A stretch of DNA of 64,000 nucleotides, from assembly GCA_038501195.1 (NCBI GenBank), contig JBBPUQ010000011.1, positions 1,116,001 through 1,180,000 on the forward strand, read 5' to 3'. Under the pieces are notes generated by a model. The model ran no database searches. It was not told where the DNA came from and saw only the letters and a list, made by a program, of their open reading frames with translations. Of the stretch, positions 36,644 to 50,400 are shown piece by piece; the first letter of the stretch is position 1, and each line of letters opens with the position of its first letter. Source of the DNA: Nemania diffusa (lineage: Eukaryota > Ascomycota > Sordariomycetes > Xylariales > Xylariaceae). The position numbers and the translations under genes are program-made.

Positions 36644-39600
36644 ATTATTAAAATTAATATAATTTATTTAAAATAAAATTATTTAATAATTTTAAATTTA
36701 TAGTATTTTTTAATTATAGCTATATTAGCTGCTATATATTAAAGTTTTTAGTAATAAAATTATAGCTATATAAGTTTTAAAAATTAAAATAAATATAAAA
36801 AGTTAAAAAAATAAGCTTAAAAATTAAAAACAACTATTTAATAAAAAGTTGATTTATAATTTTAAAAAATATTATTTAAAAATAAATAATTATTAAAAAA
36901 ATTATTTTAAATAATATATTTTTAAAAGATTTAACTATAAACAAATAAAAATTTTATAAATAAAATAGCAATTTTAATATTATATATAATAAAAAAATTA
37001 TATAGTTTATAAAATTTAAAAATAAATTTATAATCAAGCTTATTAATAAATTGTTTATATATATAATAACTAAACTAGTTTATATAAATAAAAAATTATA
37101 AATTATATAATATAAAGTTATATTTAAAAATAATTAAACTATTTAGTTTTTATAAATTTATATATAAATTTATTTTAAATTGTTTGATATTATTAAATAA
37201 TAAACTAATATTATAACTAAAATAAAATATTATATTAATATAAATAATTATATATTAATTAAATTATTTTTTAAATAATATAGTTTTATATAAAAAAAAG
37301 CTATAAAAAAATTTATTAATATATATATTAATATATATATATATAAAAAATATAAATTATAAAAAGTGCTAATATTATTAATATTAAAAAAAAGCTTTAA
37401 CAAAATAATTATATTTAATTAATTAAAAAAAAATATTATATATAAGTTTTATTACAATTATTAAAAACTTAATAAAATTATATAAAAATAAGTGCACTTT
37501 TTATTTAATATTATAAATTAAATTTAAAAAGTAATAAACTATTAATAATATATATTTATAAATTTAAAAAATAAATTTTAATATATTGAAATAATTAAAA
37601 AAAATCGTAAAAAAATAGCTTTTATAATTTTGTTTAATATATATAAATAAATAGTAATATTATTTAAACTATATAATATTTTAGTAATATTTTAAATATT
37701 AATAAAAAAAGTTATTTAATTGTTGTATAATTAACTAATAAGTTTATTTAACAATATATATATATAAAAAAATATTTAAAAAAAACTATATAAATAAATA
37801 ATAATATTATTTGTTTAGTTAATAAAATATAATATAATAATTTATATTGTAAAAATACTAATGTTTATTTAAACAAATATATTTTTAAGCTTTTATATTT
37901 TTTAATATAATATTAAAGCAAACTTAGCTAAAATAATAGCTATAAAAAATAAATTTATATTTACAATTATAACAAAAGTTAAAACATTTATAAATATAAC
38001 TAGTTATTTTTAATATTTAATTAATAAATATATTTTACTATTTATATTTTTAACAAATTTTACAAAAAAGCTTAAAAACTATTTGTTAATATTAAATATT
38101 AAAACTAAAATATTTTAAAAAATAATATATAAAATTATAACTATAATATTAATAATATAATTGTTTAATTAAAAACTATTGTTAATAATTAATATAAATT
38201 TTAGCTAAATTTATATAAATATTTATTTAATATAGTTATATTTTTATAAAAAAACTTTAACATTATATTTAGTTGTATATTTTTTTAAAAAATTAAAAAA
38301 CTAACAGTTTTAATATATAAGTTAAAAAAAAAAACTTTTTATAATTATATTTTTTTTGTAGTATTAGTATTATTAAATAAAAAATAAAAACATTATAATA
38401 TAAATAAACTATAAATTTTTAATAAAAATTAAAATAAAAATAAATTAACTAGTTAAAATTATATAGTTTATTAATATAATTAAATATTATTATATTAAAA
38501 TTATTTATTGCTTTAAAAAACTAAATATAATAATAAACTAGCTATTAAAATTATTAAAATATATATATATAATAAAAAAATTTAGCAATAATATAAAAAA
38601 AAAACAAATAATATAAACTAAAATAATATTGCTATATAAACTTAACTATATAAATTTATAAACTATTATAAAATATTTATATTTTTTAATAAATTTATTA
38701 TTTAATTTAAATTTAAACTAAATAATATAGCATTTTATAATTTATAATAAAAAACTATATAAATTAATTAAATATATTAAATTATTTAATAATTTTTTAT
38801 ATAGTTTAAAAATATTATATTAAATAATATTACTACTAAAAATTTTTAAAATTATAAATTTAATATAAATAGTTAAAAATATATATATATCAACTTAAAT
38901 TATATTATAGTTAATATATTAATTTAAAAAGTTAATAAATTATATTAATATTTAAAAATTATTTTAATAGTATAACAAATAATAATTAAATATAAAAAAT
39001 ATTAACTAATAAAACTATTAATAAATAAATTGCTAAATTTTTAATTAATTGTATTATTGCTTTTATTAATAAAATAAACTATAAATTATATAATAATTAA
39101 AGCTTATAAAATATTTATATATATAAAATATATAATATTATAAATTAAAACAGCTATAATATTTAATATATTATTTAAAAATATAAAACTATTAATTATA
39201 AAAATTAATAAAACTTTTAATTATTTAAAAAAATAAATTTATAATAATAATAATATATTTATAAATAATAAAACTATTTAATAGTATAAATATAATAAAT
39301 TAACAATAAAATTTATAATATTTATAAAATTTAAAAGTAATAATAAAGTCAAAAAAATAAACAAAAATATTAAAAAAATTATATTTTATAATATAATTTA
39401 TTACTTATAATATAACTATTAAATATAGTTTAAAATAGCTATATATATATATAATTATATATTTAAATTAAATAGTTATAATAATTATTTTTTGCTATTT
39501 AATATATAGTTTTTTTAATAGTAATTATTTATTAAATTAATTAAATATATATATAATTTAATAAAAAAAAAAAAAAAAAATTTCTAATAAAATTTAGTAC

Positions 39601-40035
39601 TATACTACAAAGTTTTAAAAGCTTGATATTATTTTAATAATTTAAAAATATTATAAAACTAAATTAAAATATATTTTAAAAAAAAAAAAATTTAATTTAT
39701 ATATATAAACTAAAAAACTAAATATTATATATAAAATAACAAAATAATAAAATAAAATTATATTATAACAAATTATAAGCTATTATTAGCTACTATATAA
39801 ATAATATATATAAAATTTAAAGTTTTAAAAGTTTTAAATTATTTAATAAATATAATAATATTAATTTATTTTTAATATATAGTAACAATAGTTATTTTAT
39901 ATAAAATTTATAATATATTAATAAAATAATATTAAAAAAAGATTGCAAATAATTGTAAATATTAAATAAATTAAAAAATAAATAAAAATATTTATTTAAA
40001 AAAAAAAGTAGTTGTAAATTTAAACAATAAAAGTA

Positions 40036-40277
40036 CTACGGATTGCCATGGGGGTCAATATATAGTATTATTATGGTGGTGAAAACTGCGATGTAGAGGA
40101 GAGGAAGTAGCCACCCAGGGCCCTGGCCACCAATCCTACCTATAGGTAGGTCAGGTGGGTCCAGGTCAGTCAGGTGGACCCTGGTGGGTCCCAGGGACCC
40201 TAGGGGTCCTAGGGGTCCTATTTACAGTAGGTCTAGGTCGGTCCTGCAAGCCTGTAGGCTTGCACCCCTTGCCAGTC
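40036..40277. other. GC-containing island inside the RIP-converted outer element
   Basis: About 240 bp of normal to high GC between AT-converted interior and the AT-converted start of the right LTR. It has repeated short words (GGTCAGGTGG, GGGTCC, CTAGGGGTC in tandem) and several self-complementary stretches such as GGACC/GGTCC that could fold. No coding frame is convincing. By position it is the non-coding DNA between the last pol domain and the 3' LTR. Confidence 0.7.
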
Positions 40278-40474
40278 TGTGACAAAAAGTATTTATATAT
40301 AAATATTACATTAAAAAACAATAAAAGCAGTATATATATATAAATATGCTATATTTAACAAGGGTCGACTTGTACTCTTAGAATCTACAATCTATCTTTG
40401 AGTATAGATCTATAGCTTAGTAATAATACATAAGTTGTAGACCAACACTCTGAGGGGACCAATCCAGACGCACA
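40278..40474 (+). repeat. Right LTR of the outer element
   Basis: 197 bp beginning TGTGACAAAAAG and ending CCAGACGCACA. The first 80 bp are AT-converted; the outer part (GGGTCGACTTGTACTC onward) is nearly clean. CTAG follows at 40475. Confidence 0.82.
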
Positions 40475-40716
40475 CTAGGAGCTCTGTGTTTGTAAAGTCA
40501 GACGTGACAAGGGTATTAAAATCTTGTTATTTAAATTTTATCTTCATTAGTATATTCTAGCTCACAGCCTGTTCTCTCCCCGCTTGTCAATGCAGCCAAC
40601 TCCTACAATTCCGGGGTCAGGGGTTCACCGTGCTACATCTTGGCCGCACCATACTACCAAATCTTGGGGTAGTCCATCACTGGTATGAAAAGTATGTATT
40701 TATATACGCGCCCCAC

Positions 40717-43700
40717 CTAACTCTCGACACTTGGCCCTTTCTCTTCAATCTTGACGATCAGCTCATGCTGCGTCTTAAGATTCTGCGCAGAACTCAGCGA
40801 CCTCGCGACCGTAGTCTCGTTCTTTTCAGCCACGATCTGCCGGAGCGCCTTGACCAGGAACCCGGCCACCAAATCCACGCTCCAGCTGTCCGGTATGACC
40901 GACAAGACATCGCTCACGTCGAACCAGCTGCCGAATTTCTCGAGGAGCAGGCTCGTCTGCTCCACGCGGTCGCTGATATCCTCGAGCTTGAGGAATTCTC
41001 CCAGCAGCGCCCGGAAGAGCCTGGCCTGTTCGTTCTGGGTCGGTGGCGCGCTCTCACGCCGCTTTGGCGCTCTGGCGTCTTCGGGGCTTGTGGGAGGCGC
41101 GTTATGCGTGTCGGCTTGGTAGATGCTGTAAATGCTCGCGCCGCCGCGGAAGCAATATGCGACTGCTGTGTCATAATCTCCAAGACGGTGAACCAAGAGG
41201 CGCAACGCATTTTCATGGTTTCGCTCTCGACCATCAAGAATGATGGTTTCTGGAACGAGCAGATCGGCGGCGATGCTATTTAGGCTCGTGATTCGATCCC
41301 TAATCACAGACGAGTCGTAATCATACTTGCCACCTAGAAGTTGGAGGAGGCGTAACCGACTATGCCATGCTTCGTCGTCAGCTGGAGCGTTGTCTGTAAG
41401 AAATTGTCGGTAGGTCGGTTTTGGTGGCTGCAGTGCACGATATGCGTTGTATGTCGACAAGACGATATCCCGGGCTTCTGGTGATTTCTGTAGACGGGTG
41501 ACGACAACGTCGAGATAGTAGGTTATTAACTCGTTGACATAAATTGTGTGGCCCTTACCAAATACGAGGAACTCAAGGTAATACTTGACCGCTTCCGGGG
41601 CGTTAGTCCTTAGAAGTTCGACGACATAAGCAGGCTCAAATTTGGGGGCTCTGCCTTTGTCGTCTGCAAAAACCTGAACACCAAGTTTTGGATTGCGATT
41701 TGCTAGCCAGATACCATATTCCTGCACGAGGGCTTGATTACTAACTTTCGTCAGATATTCCCGGACGCGCAACTCGCCGTCTTGAAATTCACCACCATCA
41801 TTTCGTTCCCCTTCGATGATACGTCTCCATGTCTCAAGCACTTCTTGAGCCATCTTCTTGCTCTGATAGAGCCGGCTGAGCACATATAATCGGTGATATG
41901 ACTCAATCAAAGTCTCTGCTCTATCGAAACAATCTACCCCGCTGTCGACAAGTTCATACAATTCGGCACGAACTGAGCGGCCTGTGGCCTGTCCAGGGGG
42001 TGAGTGCCGGTCTAGTTCAAGCAACACCGCGAGGAGAGCAGCATCTACCGTACGAAATACCTCATTTTCGTCAGGTACACTTCCAAATCCCTTTTTCCGT
42101 CGCCATGTACTAAGAAACCGCCTGAGGAACTGGAGAACTGGTGGGGATAATGAGCTCCAATTCGTCTGAACCTTGTTATCAAAGTCTGGGTTGGAAATGA
42201 ACCTCTCAGCTGTAGTTTTAACACCACCAAATATCCATATTCCCCGTCGGGTTTCGATCACTTCATTCCGCACGCCAGGAATTATGGATAAAACAACACG
42301 AGGATCGAGCTGGCTTTCGACTAAAGCTTCCTCCATTGCTTGAAGTTCGGCTTTTGAAAAGGTGTTTTCCGTAGATCCTAGGAAGCTGATCAAGAGCAAA
42401 ATCCCAACCTGTTGTTGTATGTAACTAAAAGTTAAGAATTCCAATTCGGACCTAGCATCAAGCCCACGAAACGAGTTAATCGTCTTGAATAACTCTTTTC
42501 GCTTCAAAGGTGTCTCGTTCGGTAGAGCACTGGCGGCCTCGAGTTGGGCATCTAGCTGAAGTATTAGAGGGTTGCGAATAGCCCACCAGATGTAAGGACC
42601 GGCCCAAACCGCCAAACGCGCCGTGGTTCCTGCTAATCGGCGGGCAAACTCCTCCTCCTCTGTATTGCGGGTTGCCTGCCATCCTTCGGGTAGCGATTCA
42701 TCGTCTTGTGAATCATTGTCTCTATCGAAGAGCTCCTTTTCCTTAGACATCCTCTCCATTGATAGTGCTGTCCGTGAATCGACGCTTTTGAGTGACGCAG
42801 CAGAGTATTCTGCATGCCCGGATGGAAAAGGAGTAAATCTACGTTTACAGAGCCGATCAATGATTTCTTGGAAACATGCGTCATTAGTTCCCAGCAGTGA
42901 GCGGACTCCAAGCGGTTGAGGTACTTTGAGCTTTATGGCACTCTCCTGGTTAGGCTCCAGCCAGTATTTTGAGGGCTCGCTCTCTCCGTTGTCAGCATCC
43001 CAGCGTTGGATTTCTAAACCATAGTGTATGCCGTCAGCCTGTTCCTTGCTCATGGAAGCAAGGACGAATCCCTCTTCCTCGGAGCTCAAAGGAGACTTAG
43101 AAGAAGATAAATCTGAAGACCCTCCATCAACCGCTATCTGCCTAGGGTAACGATCAAACTCGATAGTAGGGCGCGTTGGCTCTGCCTCAGTATTTACGAA
43201 CATTCCGATCCCTGGCTCCGACGGGCTAGTGCCCGTTACCAGGAGGAACTCATCTGGAGTCGGCGACACAATGTGAGGTTTGAGGAACGCAGATCCTGGC
43301 GCCTGAGCCTTGGTTGATCGACCCTCAGTCGTTCCATCAGGGGTAGATGACCGAGCAATAGTTACTGCCTCTGGCGGGCCGGGACTGCCCACAGATTCTG
43401 GCGGCGTTATAGATCGACTGCCAGGCTCTTCGGCGTCGACAGCATGTGGTTCCTGCCTTCGATTCACGCTTGAAATGAAGTTCCCTAAGCTTGTGCCCCT
43501 CCGATGTGTCTGTGGATCTGGGCTTCCTATTTGCGCGTGCGCCTGGGTGGATGAATTACTTCGCAATAAGCCACCTCCGGAACTACCCGAGATATCCTGG
43601 GCCTGGCCAACGACTGTGCCTGGTTGAGTCTGATCTAGAGACGAAATTGACATCAAGGGAATTTTGAGTTGGTGATTGATTTCCAAAAGAGCATAGCTTC

Positions 43701-44387
43701 TTGAGTCAGCAACACAGGCGATAGTATCTCGCCTTATAGATAGCCTACTACCTGCAAAATCGATCTTTTTTATGACGCGGGCATCTTCGCCAATCCTAAC
43801 TACTGATATTTTTCTGCTCAAAGACAGGAATATGGTAGCGCCATCATTATCCTGGGCATCCTGGTTGAGGTCGACTCCGCCAATCCAGCTACAGTTCTTG
43901 ACTTGTAGTGTTCCAAAGACAGGACTCAGCTCGGGCAGAGAGTAGAAGGTGACGGTAGAATTGCAAAGAATACACGCTTTTCCAACACCAGGCAGCAGCA
44001 ATATCTCCTGTACACCGGGCCGAGAGGCGTTTGGCGTGCCGGCGGGATCTGAGAAGGCGGGCCGGAGTCGCGATGCGAGAATGAAGGTGGGTATTCCGGA
44101 CTGATCGGCGGGATCGGGGGGTATCTGGAAGAAGTGAAGCAGCTCCGAGTCTGACGTGCCGATGTAAAGGTTGGAGTCTGGTGTTATCTTGGATTAGTTA
44201 CAGCATACTTGGTAGCACCTGGGCATAATATAAGTCGCGCACCCAGATATTCCACGCAATTAATTCTAATATCATCCCTGGAGCCGTCTTCGGACAACGG
44301 GACGTCTGCGAACAGAGTGCGCAGGACGTATGGACCAGCGCCCGGAACGCCCTGGGAGCTTATATTGCCATGCGTCTCGAGAGCCAT
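40717..44387 (-). CDS. vps3: Vps3 / TRAP1-like CORVET tethering subunit
   Basis: A 1201-residue protein of the Vps39/Vps3/TGFBRAP1 family, which tethers endosomes and contacts a Rab5-type GTPase. Two exons: 44387-44243 and 44177-40717, with an intron of 65 nt (GTGCGC donor, CACCAG acceptor). The N-terminus carries the citron-homology (CNH) beta-propeller: NCVEYLDSNLYIGTSDSELLHF, LLPGVGKACILCNSTVTFYSLPELSP, GGVDLN. A long low-complexity insert rich in S, P and G (about residues 200-370) breaks it. The rest is helical: the Vps39 domain 1 region (LYVLSRLYQSKKMAQEVLETW), then HENALRLLVHRLGDYDTAVAYC and the domain 2 signature with VLSVIPDSWSVDLVAGFLVKALRQ. N-terminal wording favours Vps3 over Vps39. 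The stop is only 239 bp from the end of the right LTR of the outer retrotransposon, with no sign of damage. Confidence 0.85.
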
Positions 44388-45077
44388 AGCTACGGCGGTA
44401 ACATCATAAAACCCTAAATACGGTCATAATGTCGACATGCGATTGCATCGGTAGCTGTAGCGAATCGTTGGTCGTGGTGGCGAGATAAACGCGTCTGAGG
44501 TAGATCGTGAGATGGTGTACGTAAGTAGGCAGCTTGAAGTGAGGCTCGAGACAACCTGCGTTGCTACAGAGTACAGGGTATGGGGTATGGCAGTCTTGGT
44601 AGTGGGTTCGAATGGGTGGATTATGGCGCGGGCTAGGCTGTCTGTAGGCCATAAAGGTGGAACTCAAGCTGCTGTATTCTGTAGGCTGTATCTATCTAGC
44701 GGCTCTAGCCAAGACAATGGAACCCCTGACCACCCGCTCTAGCCTCCATCGTTCCCTATTGGTCAGTTAACTACAACTGCGTGTACTTTTTAGAGGCTAC
44801 CTACTCTATTCTTAGCTCAAGAGCTCCAGCTCAGCATTTCAGAAACAAACACGGCTTCACACTCTCGGTCGAAATACTTACGCCACCATCGCCGCCGAAA
44901 ACACTTGGTGTTAATAAGCATTCGAACCGATCTACGTAATTGCGCCGACCGTGCCAGATATTTGATGAGGTGATCAGCGTGGCAGCGACTACTGCCCTAG
45001 GTTCCCAGAGCCGACGACGACGACATAGGCATCAGGACAGACGGCATCACATAGTACAGGACCTACTGTAATCCGCC
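44388..45077. promoter_or_regulatory. Divergent promoter region of vps3 and the CASP gene
   Basis: 690 bp between two start codons on opposite strands. No coding frame with motifs. It must contain both promoters and leaders. No individual element recognised. Confidence 0.5.
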
Positions 45078-47422
45078 ATGGACTCGCTCGACGCGGTAAT
45101 GCCGCAGCTCACCGAGGAGCAGAACACGGCACCGCTGGGGAACGAGAACACTAACCAGTTTCAACATGCCATCTCGGCATGGAGAAGTGCGTCACATGCG
45201 TCAATGCCCTTGTGCTAGGAGCTGTCGTCCATGCTGACTGACCATCCACAGACATCGACCTCTCGACCCTGATACAGAACCTCGACAACACCGCATCCGA
45301 CATCGTCGCCTACCAGCGAGACTCGACAGTGCAGCGCAAAGACCTTGCCCAGAAGACAAAGGACTTCAGGAAGCACGACGATGCGACGAAACTCACCGAG
45401 ATCAAGGGCCTTCTTAAGGGTGCGTCAAGCCCGTAACTCCTATTCTCGCCAAGTCTATGTCAAACTGACAGAACCTGTCGTGTAGCATACCAGACCTTTA
45501 TCGATCTCCTCACAAACCATTCTAAAGCCACAAACAGCGCCTTCTTGCAGGTCTATTCAGCCTTAGAGAATGCGCCGGACCCGTATCCGCTTCTCGAAGC
45601 CTCCGTCGATTCGATGCTCGTGTCTGAGGATACGCTGCCGAAGCTCACCGAGGAAAACCAACATCTACAGGATAACATCGCCGGCCTAACCCAACAGCTC
45701 GAGGAAACCGAGTCGCGCTTGCAATCCGAGAGTGCGAACCGCAAGCAGCTGGAGAATACTCTTGAATCCAAGGTGAAGGAAGTCGAATCATCTTGGGCCG
45801 CCGTACTTGAGGAAAAACAAGACAACTGGGAAGCAAAAGAAGAAGCATTAGAGGAGAAAGTGGAGAGTCAGGAACGGTTGATCAACGAAATTAAGGCGAG
45901 CTACGAAGTCACGCAACGACTGAAGGGCTCCGAGGATGCCGATACTGAAGGAAATGGTGGATATGTTACGAGTGCCGAGCTGGAGATGGCTCATTCGGAC
46001 CTTGAACGAACTAGCGCAAGACTCGCCGAGGTCGAGGCCCGAAATGAACAATTACGTCTAGAACTCGCGCAATCGAAATCACAAGTCCAAACACAGGCAC
46101 CCGCTCTAGAGGACGACCCGGCGTATATGCGTGTGAGGTCCGAAAACTCGTCCCTCATACGGAAGCTGGACTCTGCCCGAGTTGAAAAGGAGGCCTTCAA
46201 GAGGAACATTGACTCAAGATTACGTAGTCTAGAACGGGAGGTAGGTCTTTTGACAGAAGAGCGTGATGGTTTGAAAGCAAAGGTCCACAAGTGGAGTGAC
46301 TACGATGATGTTAAACAAGAACTCGAAGTGCTCAAGAGTATCGAATTCTCAACAGGGGATGACGATGATGTACTGGCGAACCCAGATGCCAATGGTTCAA
46401 CGGCCAAGACCAAGGGGGATACCTTAGAACAGCTACTCCTGGCGAGAAACAAGAAGCTCGGTGATGAGCTTACGATTCTGCGTGTATCACATCAGGACCT
46501 TCAGAGCCGGCTCGAGAACGTCCAGGAGGAGATGTCAAGGACGAATGCCGATCTAGAGAGATCACAAAACCTTAATGCTCAGCTAGAGAACGATCTTGCG
46601 AGCCTTCAGGCCGAAGGACAAAACGCATTCCCCTCCGGAGCGTCGGTAGCCGGTACCTATACCAGATATGCACCCTCCATCGCACCGGGAAGGCGGGGCG
46701 GGAGAACGTCACCCACCTCATCCATCATTTCTGGCTTTGATCCTCGCACACCAGGTAGTGAGCCCATGGGTGGGGGTTCTGGCATCCTCCCCATGATCAC
46801 GGCGCAGCGTGACCGCTTCAAGAAACGCAACTCGCAGCTTGAAACGGAGCTCTCGGAGAGTCACCGTAGCGTATCACAACTAAGGCAGGAGATCGCCGCA
46901 CTCCAAAAGGATAATCTACAGCTCTATGAGAAAACACGATATGTATCCACGTACAACCGTGGCGGGCCCTCGGCATCGTCGTCATCGGCTTACTCATCCA
47001 ATCCCAACCCGTCTACGGTGACTATGGGCGGCACTGGCAACCCCGGAATCGAGCTAGATCGCTACAGGAAAGCGTACGAATCTAATATATCGCCCTTCGC
47101 AGCCTTCAGAGGGCGAGAGTCGGCCCGAGCCTACAAGCGGATGAGCCTCCCAGAGAGGGTGGTGTACTCGGTCACCCGGATGGTGCTGGCGTCAAGGACG
47201 AGCAGGAATCTATTTGCGGCATACTGCGTCGCGCTGCACCTGCTGGTGTTCTTCTCGCTGTATTGGCTCGGCACAGTGGATGCGGAGATGCACGCGAGCA
47301 ATCTCGGCCAGGGCGTAACCGCCGCCGTGGGCGCTGGCGGCCTGGGCGGCGGCAGCCTGGGCTCCAATGGGCAGGCCGGCCGACATGGGGAGTGGCAGCA
47401 GGAGGGCTTCGATGGACACTAG
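45078..47422 (+). CDS. coy1: CASP / Coy1 golgin, tail-anchored coiled-coil protein
   Basis: A Golgi-membrane golgin acting in intra-Golgi retrograde traffic. Exons 45078-45186, 45252-45419 and 45486-47422 (introns 65 and 66 nt, both with GTGCGT donors) give 737 residues. The N-terminus reads MDSLDAVMPQLTEEQ and enters long coiled coils from about residue 40 (TIQ-rich heptads such as LTEENQHLQDNIAGLTQQLEE). A conserved CASP block follows a G/S-rich linker: ITAQRDRFKKRNSQLETEL and QKDNLQLYEKTRYV. Near the C-terminus come IELDRYRKAYESNISPFAAFRGRE, PERVVYSVTRMVLASRTSRNLF and one membrane span (about FAAYCVALHLLVFFSLYWLG). The final 40 residues are glycine-rich, longer than usual. Length and order match the CASP family. 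Confidence 0.93.
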
Positions 47423-50400
47423 TTCTAAGTAATGGCAATGTATACTGTAACGTTATTCCCCACGTGGAACGGATGACGCTATATATCTGTATTTCTACGA
47501 GGCTTCTTGAGTTCGGCATGTGGAAGACATGGCCTCTTGTTTATATAGGTAGACTAATCATCATGTCGATAACCTGCGAGGGCGTTATTATGGGATAGTT
47601 ATAATTTTTTAATGCAAAGCCGGACTGGGTAATCTTGTCATTGACTCATGGTTATTCTCTAATAAGCTTGATTTGGACGATATTGTATCTTGACTTGGCT
47701 CGCATAAACGTAATTTCTTTTGCCTCACTTTCAAGTGCGACCTCGTGAACAAATACAACGGTCGAGAATCAATATTACTCAGCATACTATCTACCTACTT
47801 ACCTGCGTACTTATGCTACAAAGCGTGCCACGTACCCAGCCTATATGATCGCCCATAAATAGATCGTTATCGCCAGCGTGCGCAACGATCGACTCCTCGA
47901 GCCGCCGCGTCGGATAAACCACATCCAGCAGACAGACAGAACCTGCCTGCAGCTCCACCGCAGCACCACACCCACACGGCCATGGTTCGTCTCTACGCAT
48001 ACATTACAGTAGGTACATTCCTGTGCCATTTAAGCGGAGCCCACACGGGAAGCGGTGCCGAGGCGGGCGGCGGCTCAACGGCCTTGATTCGCGTTGAAGG
48101 ATATTGCCCGCGCGGAGCCCTGATTCGCTCGCTTCGCGGACACAGGGGGGGTATGCACAGTCCCTACGGCGCGGCGAATCAGACAGCTTAGATTGCACTG
48201 CTGCTGTCTGGGTTTGATAATACCTGCCCTTAATGGAGGGATTTTATTATTTGACGCGCAGACACCTACCTATCTATCGTGTATGCGTACTGCGTGCGGT
48301 ATGGAAGCCTGTTGAAGGGCGGCTATCTTCGCGTAGGTATGCGTAGGTTAGCTGACAGATAGATAGTCTCCCCCGCGAACCTCAGGCGCTGGCGTGAGTC
48401 GATTTCGCATGGTCGTAAGTGGGTAGGCTAGCTCTTCTTAGCTGCATCTCGAACGCCGAGACTGTTTCTACATCGCTTTTGAGACATATATCTATGTATA
48501 GATAGCGTAGGTCATTGTGAACTTGATTTACAGTTGCACTTACACCACATAGACGAAGCAGACGGAATAGCAAATAACTCATGAGCTGATTTAGATGTAT
48601 GTTTTAATTATCTTAATTATACTCGGTTACAAGGGCGAGACGCCGTGCGTCTTTAATAATCAAAAGTGCAACAACGGGTGTAGCCAAGTAATCTATAATA
48701 TGAGTACCATTTTCTGTACGTATCATATATCTAGATACCTAACCTAGAAAAGACGAGGATCGGAGATGTGTGGTATCTACTTACGCATATCCACCGCTTC
48801 GTCATTCCTTGGCGGAAATAAACATCCAACGGTATCTAGTCGCCGTTCTGTCATTTCCCATTTCCTCCCGCAAGTAGGCACGCTTACGTACGAAAGGGTT
48901 GCATGTAACTAAGATGTGTATGTATGTACGTAGTATGACATGATAGTCCGTTCGTTCGAGACCTGTCGACCAAAATCAAATCGCAATAATTTGCCTTCCC
49001 CCACACCGGAATGATTGGCCCAAAGGCAAGCAAATTTGCTGCAACCGGAGCCAGACGCGCGGGCAAATATCGCTTCCCGTGCTAATTTGTTTCTATTTTT
49101 ACTCTGTCGGTGCGCCCAGATGCCGGCTCTTGACGCGATCTGGTGTAGCGGCCTGGGTTAATTAGTCCATACCCATGCAGGGCTAATATCGCTTGCTCGG
49201 TCCGTGCAGCTTAGACTTTGGACCCTTGCTTTGTTCAGCTTCGTGGTTAGCTACGCCTACCAACACGAAATGATAAGTATCTTTCTTTGTTAAGAGCTAT
49301 CTACACTGCCATCGGATATTCGAACTTCCAGCTCATCACGTGCTATAAATGTGACCGCTGTTAGTAAACAAAGCCTCGCTATGAGCAATCAGTATACAGG
49401 AATAGTTCTTCCAACACGAGAAAAGATAAGTTGTATTTTGGGTGACAGATATGTAGAATCGAACAAAGCTCTCCATGAGACATGATAGCTATTCCCAGCC
49501 TTCTTTATCAGCTACCTAATCTATCTTTTGCTGCATACTGCACTGGACTGCCACGAGTGACCTAGCTCCTCGAGCAACCCCTCCCAAGCGAGGAGCCACT
49601 CATAGCCACGGCGCTTGCGCTCAGCGTATCGGCCAATCAGGATCCACGCTGAACACCTACCCCATGTCACGCTAGCGTAGAGGTGCAGATCAGACCCATG
49701 GATCTCCCCAAGATCCCTGTCGAGCTCGACTAGCGTAAGCTGTACTACCCGCCGGGAGATCCACTCCGTCCGACTTCCTCCACGCATCTCGTCTTTCGTC
49801 TTCCCTGCCGCCCGCAACCAGCTCTGGTGGCAGGGCGGCTAGCTGGTTGGTCAGCTCTGCCAAGTCTGGGTAGCTGCCATGGAAAAAACCTGCAGCTTAA
49901 CGGCCAGCCGATGTGGCCATTCCCCTTCGAGGAAAGCCCCTCAGGTACCTAGGTAGCTCATGCGTGCATACTGGCATGCTTGCAGGCTTGCGTTCTCTCG
50001 TCTGGTCGTTGCCGGATTTAGCTCTTCTCCCACCGTCTGCAGATTATGGCCAATCCCACGCTATCTGCCGCCCGGGATGGGACCGTGGGCAACAGGGTAG
50101 GTAGCATCTGCGTAGCTGGTTAGGTAGGTATTACATGGTTCAAGGTAGGTTGGTAGGGATGAGAAAGTGTGTATGGAGAAGACAAAGAAATGACCACTCG
50201 TGCGCAGCTTTTCAATATATTTAGAGACAGGCTGCGCGCTCGAGCTTCACAAGATTTCCCTTGTTCTACCACCCTCGCAAAATAGTCATATTTCTACATC
50301 ATCGCCTCTCCGATTTGGGGATCGTTTCCTTTTTCCTACTTTTTTCCTAACTTCTTTGTTTCTTACATCTATTAAATATTTGAAACGATATCATCTCCAT

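Larger units (their letters stand above)
27912..40474 (+). mobile_element. Outer RIP-degraded LTR retrotransposon, probably copia-like, interrupted by a gypsy element
   Basis: Two direct LTRs (27912-28117 and 40278-40474) with TGTG...CACA ends are flanked by CTAG on both sides (ACTAG at 27907-27911; the same five bases at 40474-40478 if the last LTR base is counted as flank). Without the nested element and its 5-bp duplication the original length is about 6.07 kb. Aligned LTRs differ by C/T and G/A changes plus a small gap near the 5' end. The interior is nearly all A and T. Weak plus-strand ghosts suggest a copia order: an integrase-like stretch near 37980-38090 and an RNase-H-like box (IYSNNSY) at 39875-39895. 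Class and orientation are tentative; the boundaries are good. Dead element. Confidence 0.82.

Noticed and set aside
40630..41283. 217-codon plus-strand frame
   Set aside because: It lies antisense to the conserved 3' part of vps3 and shows no motif of its own.
47982..48191. Small secreted protein starting MVRLYAYITVGTFLCHLSG
   Set aside because: The hydrophobic start is short, the rest is Gly/Ala/Arg-rich without cysteine pattern, and there is no leader or conserved feature.
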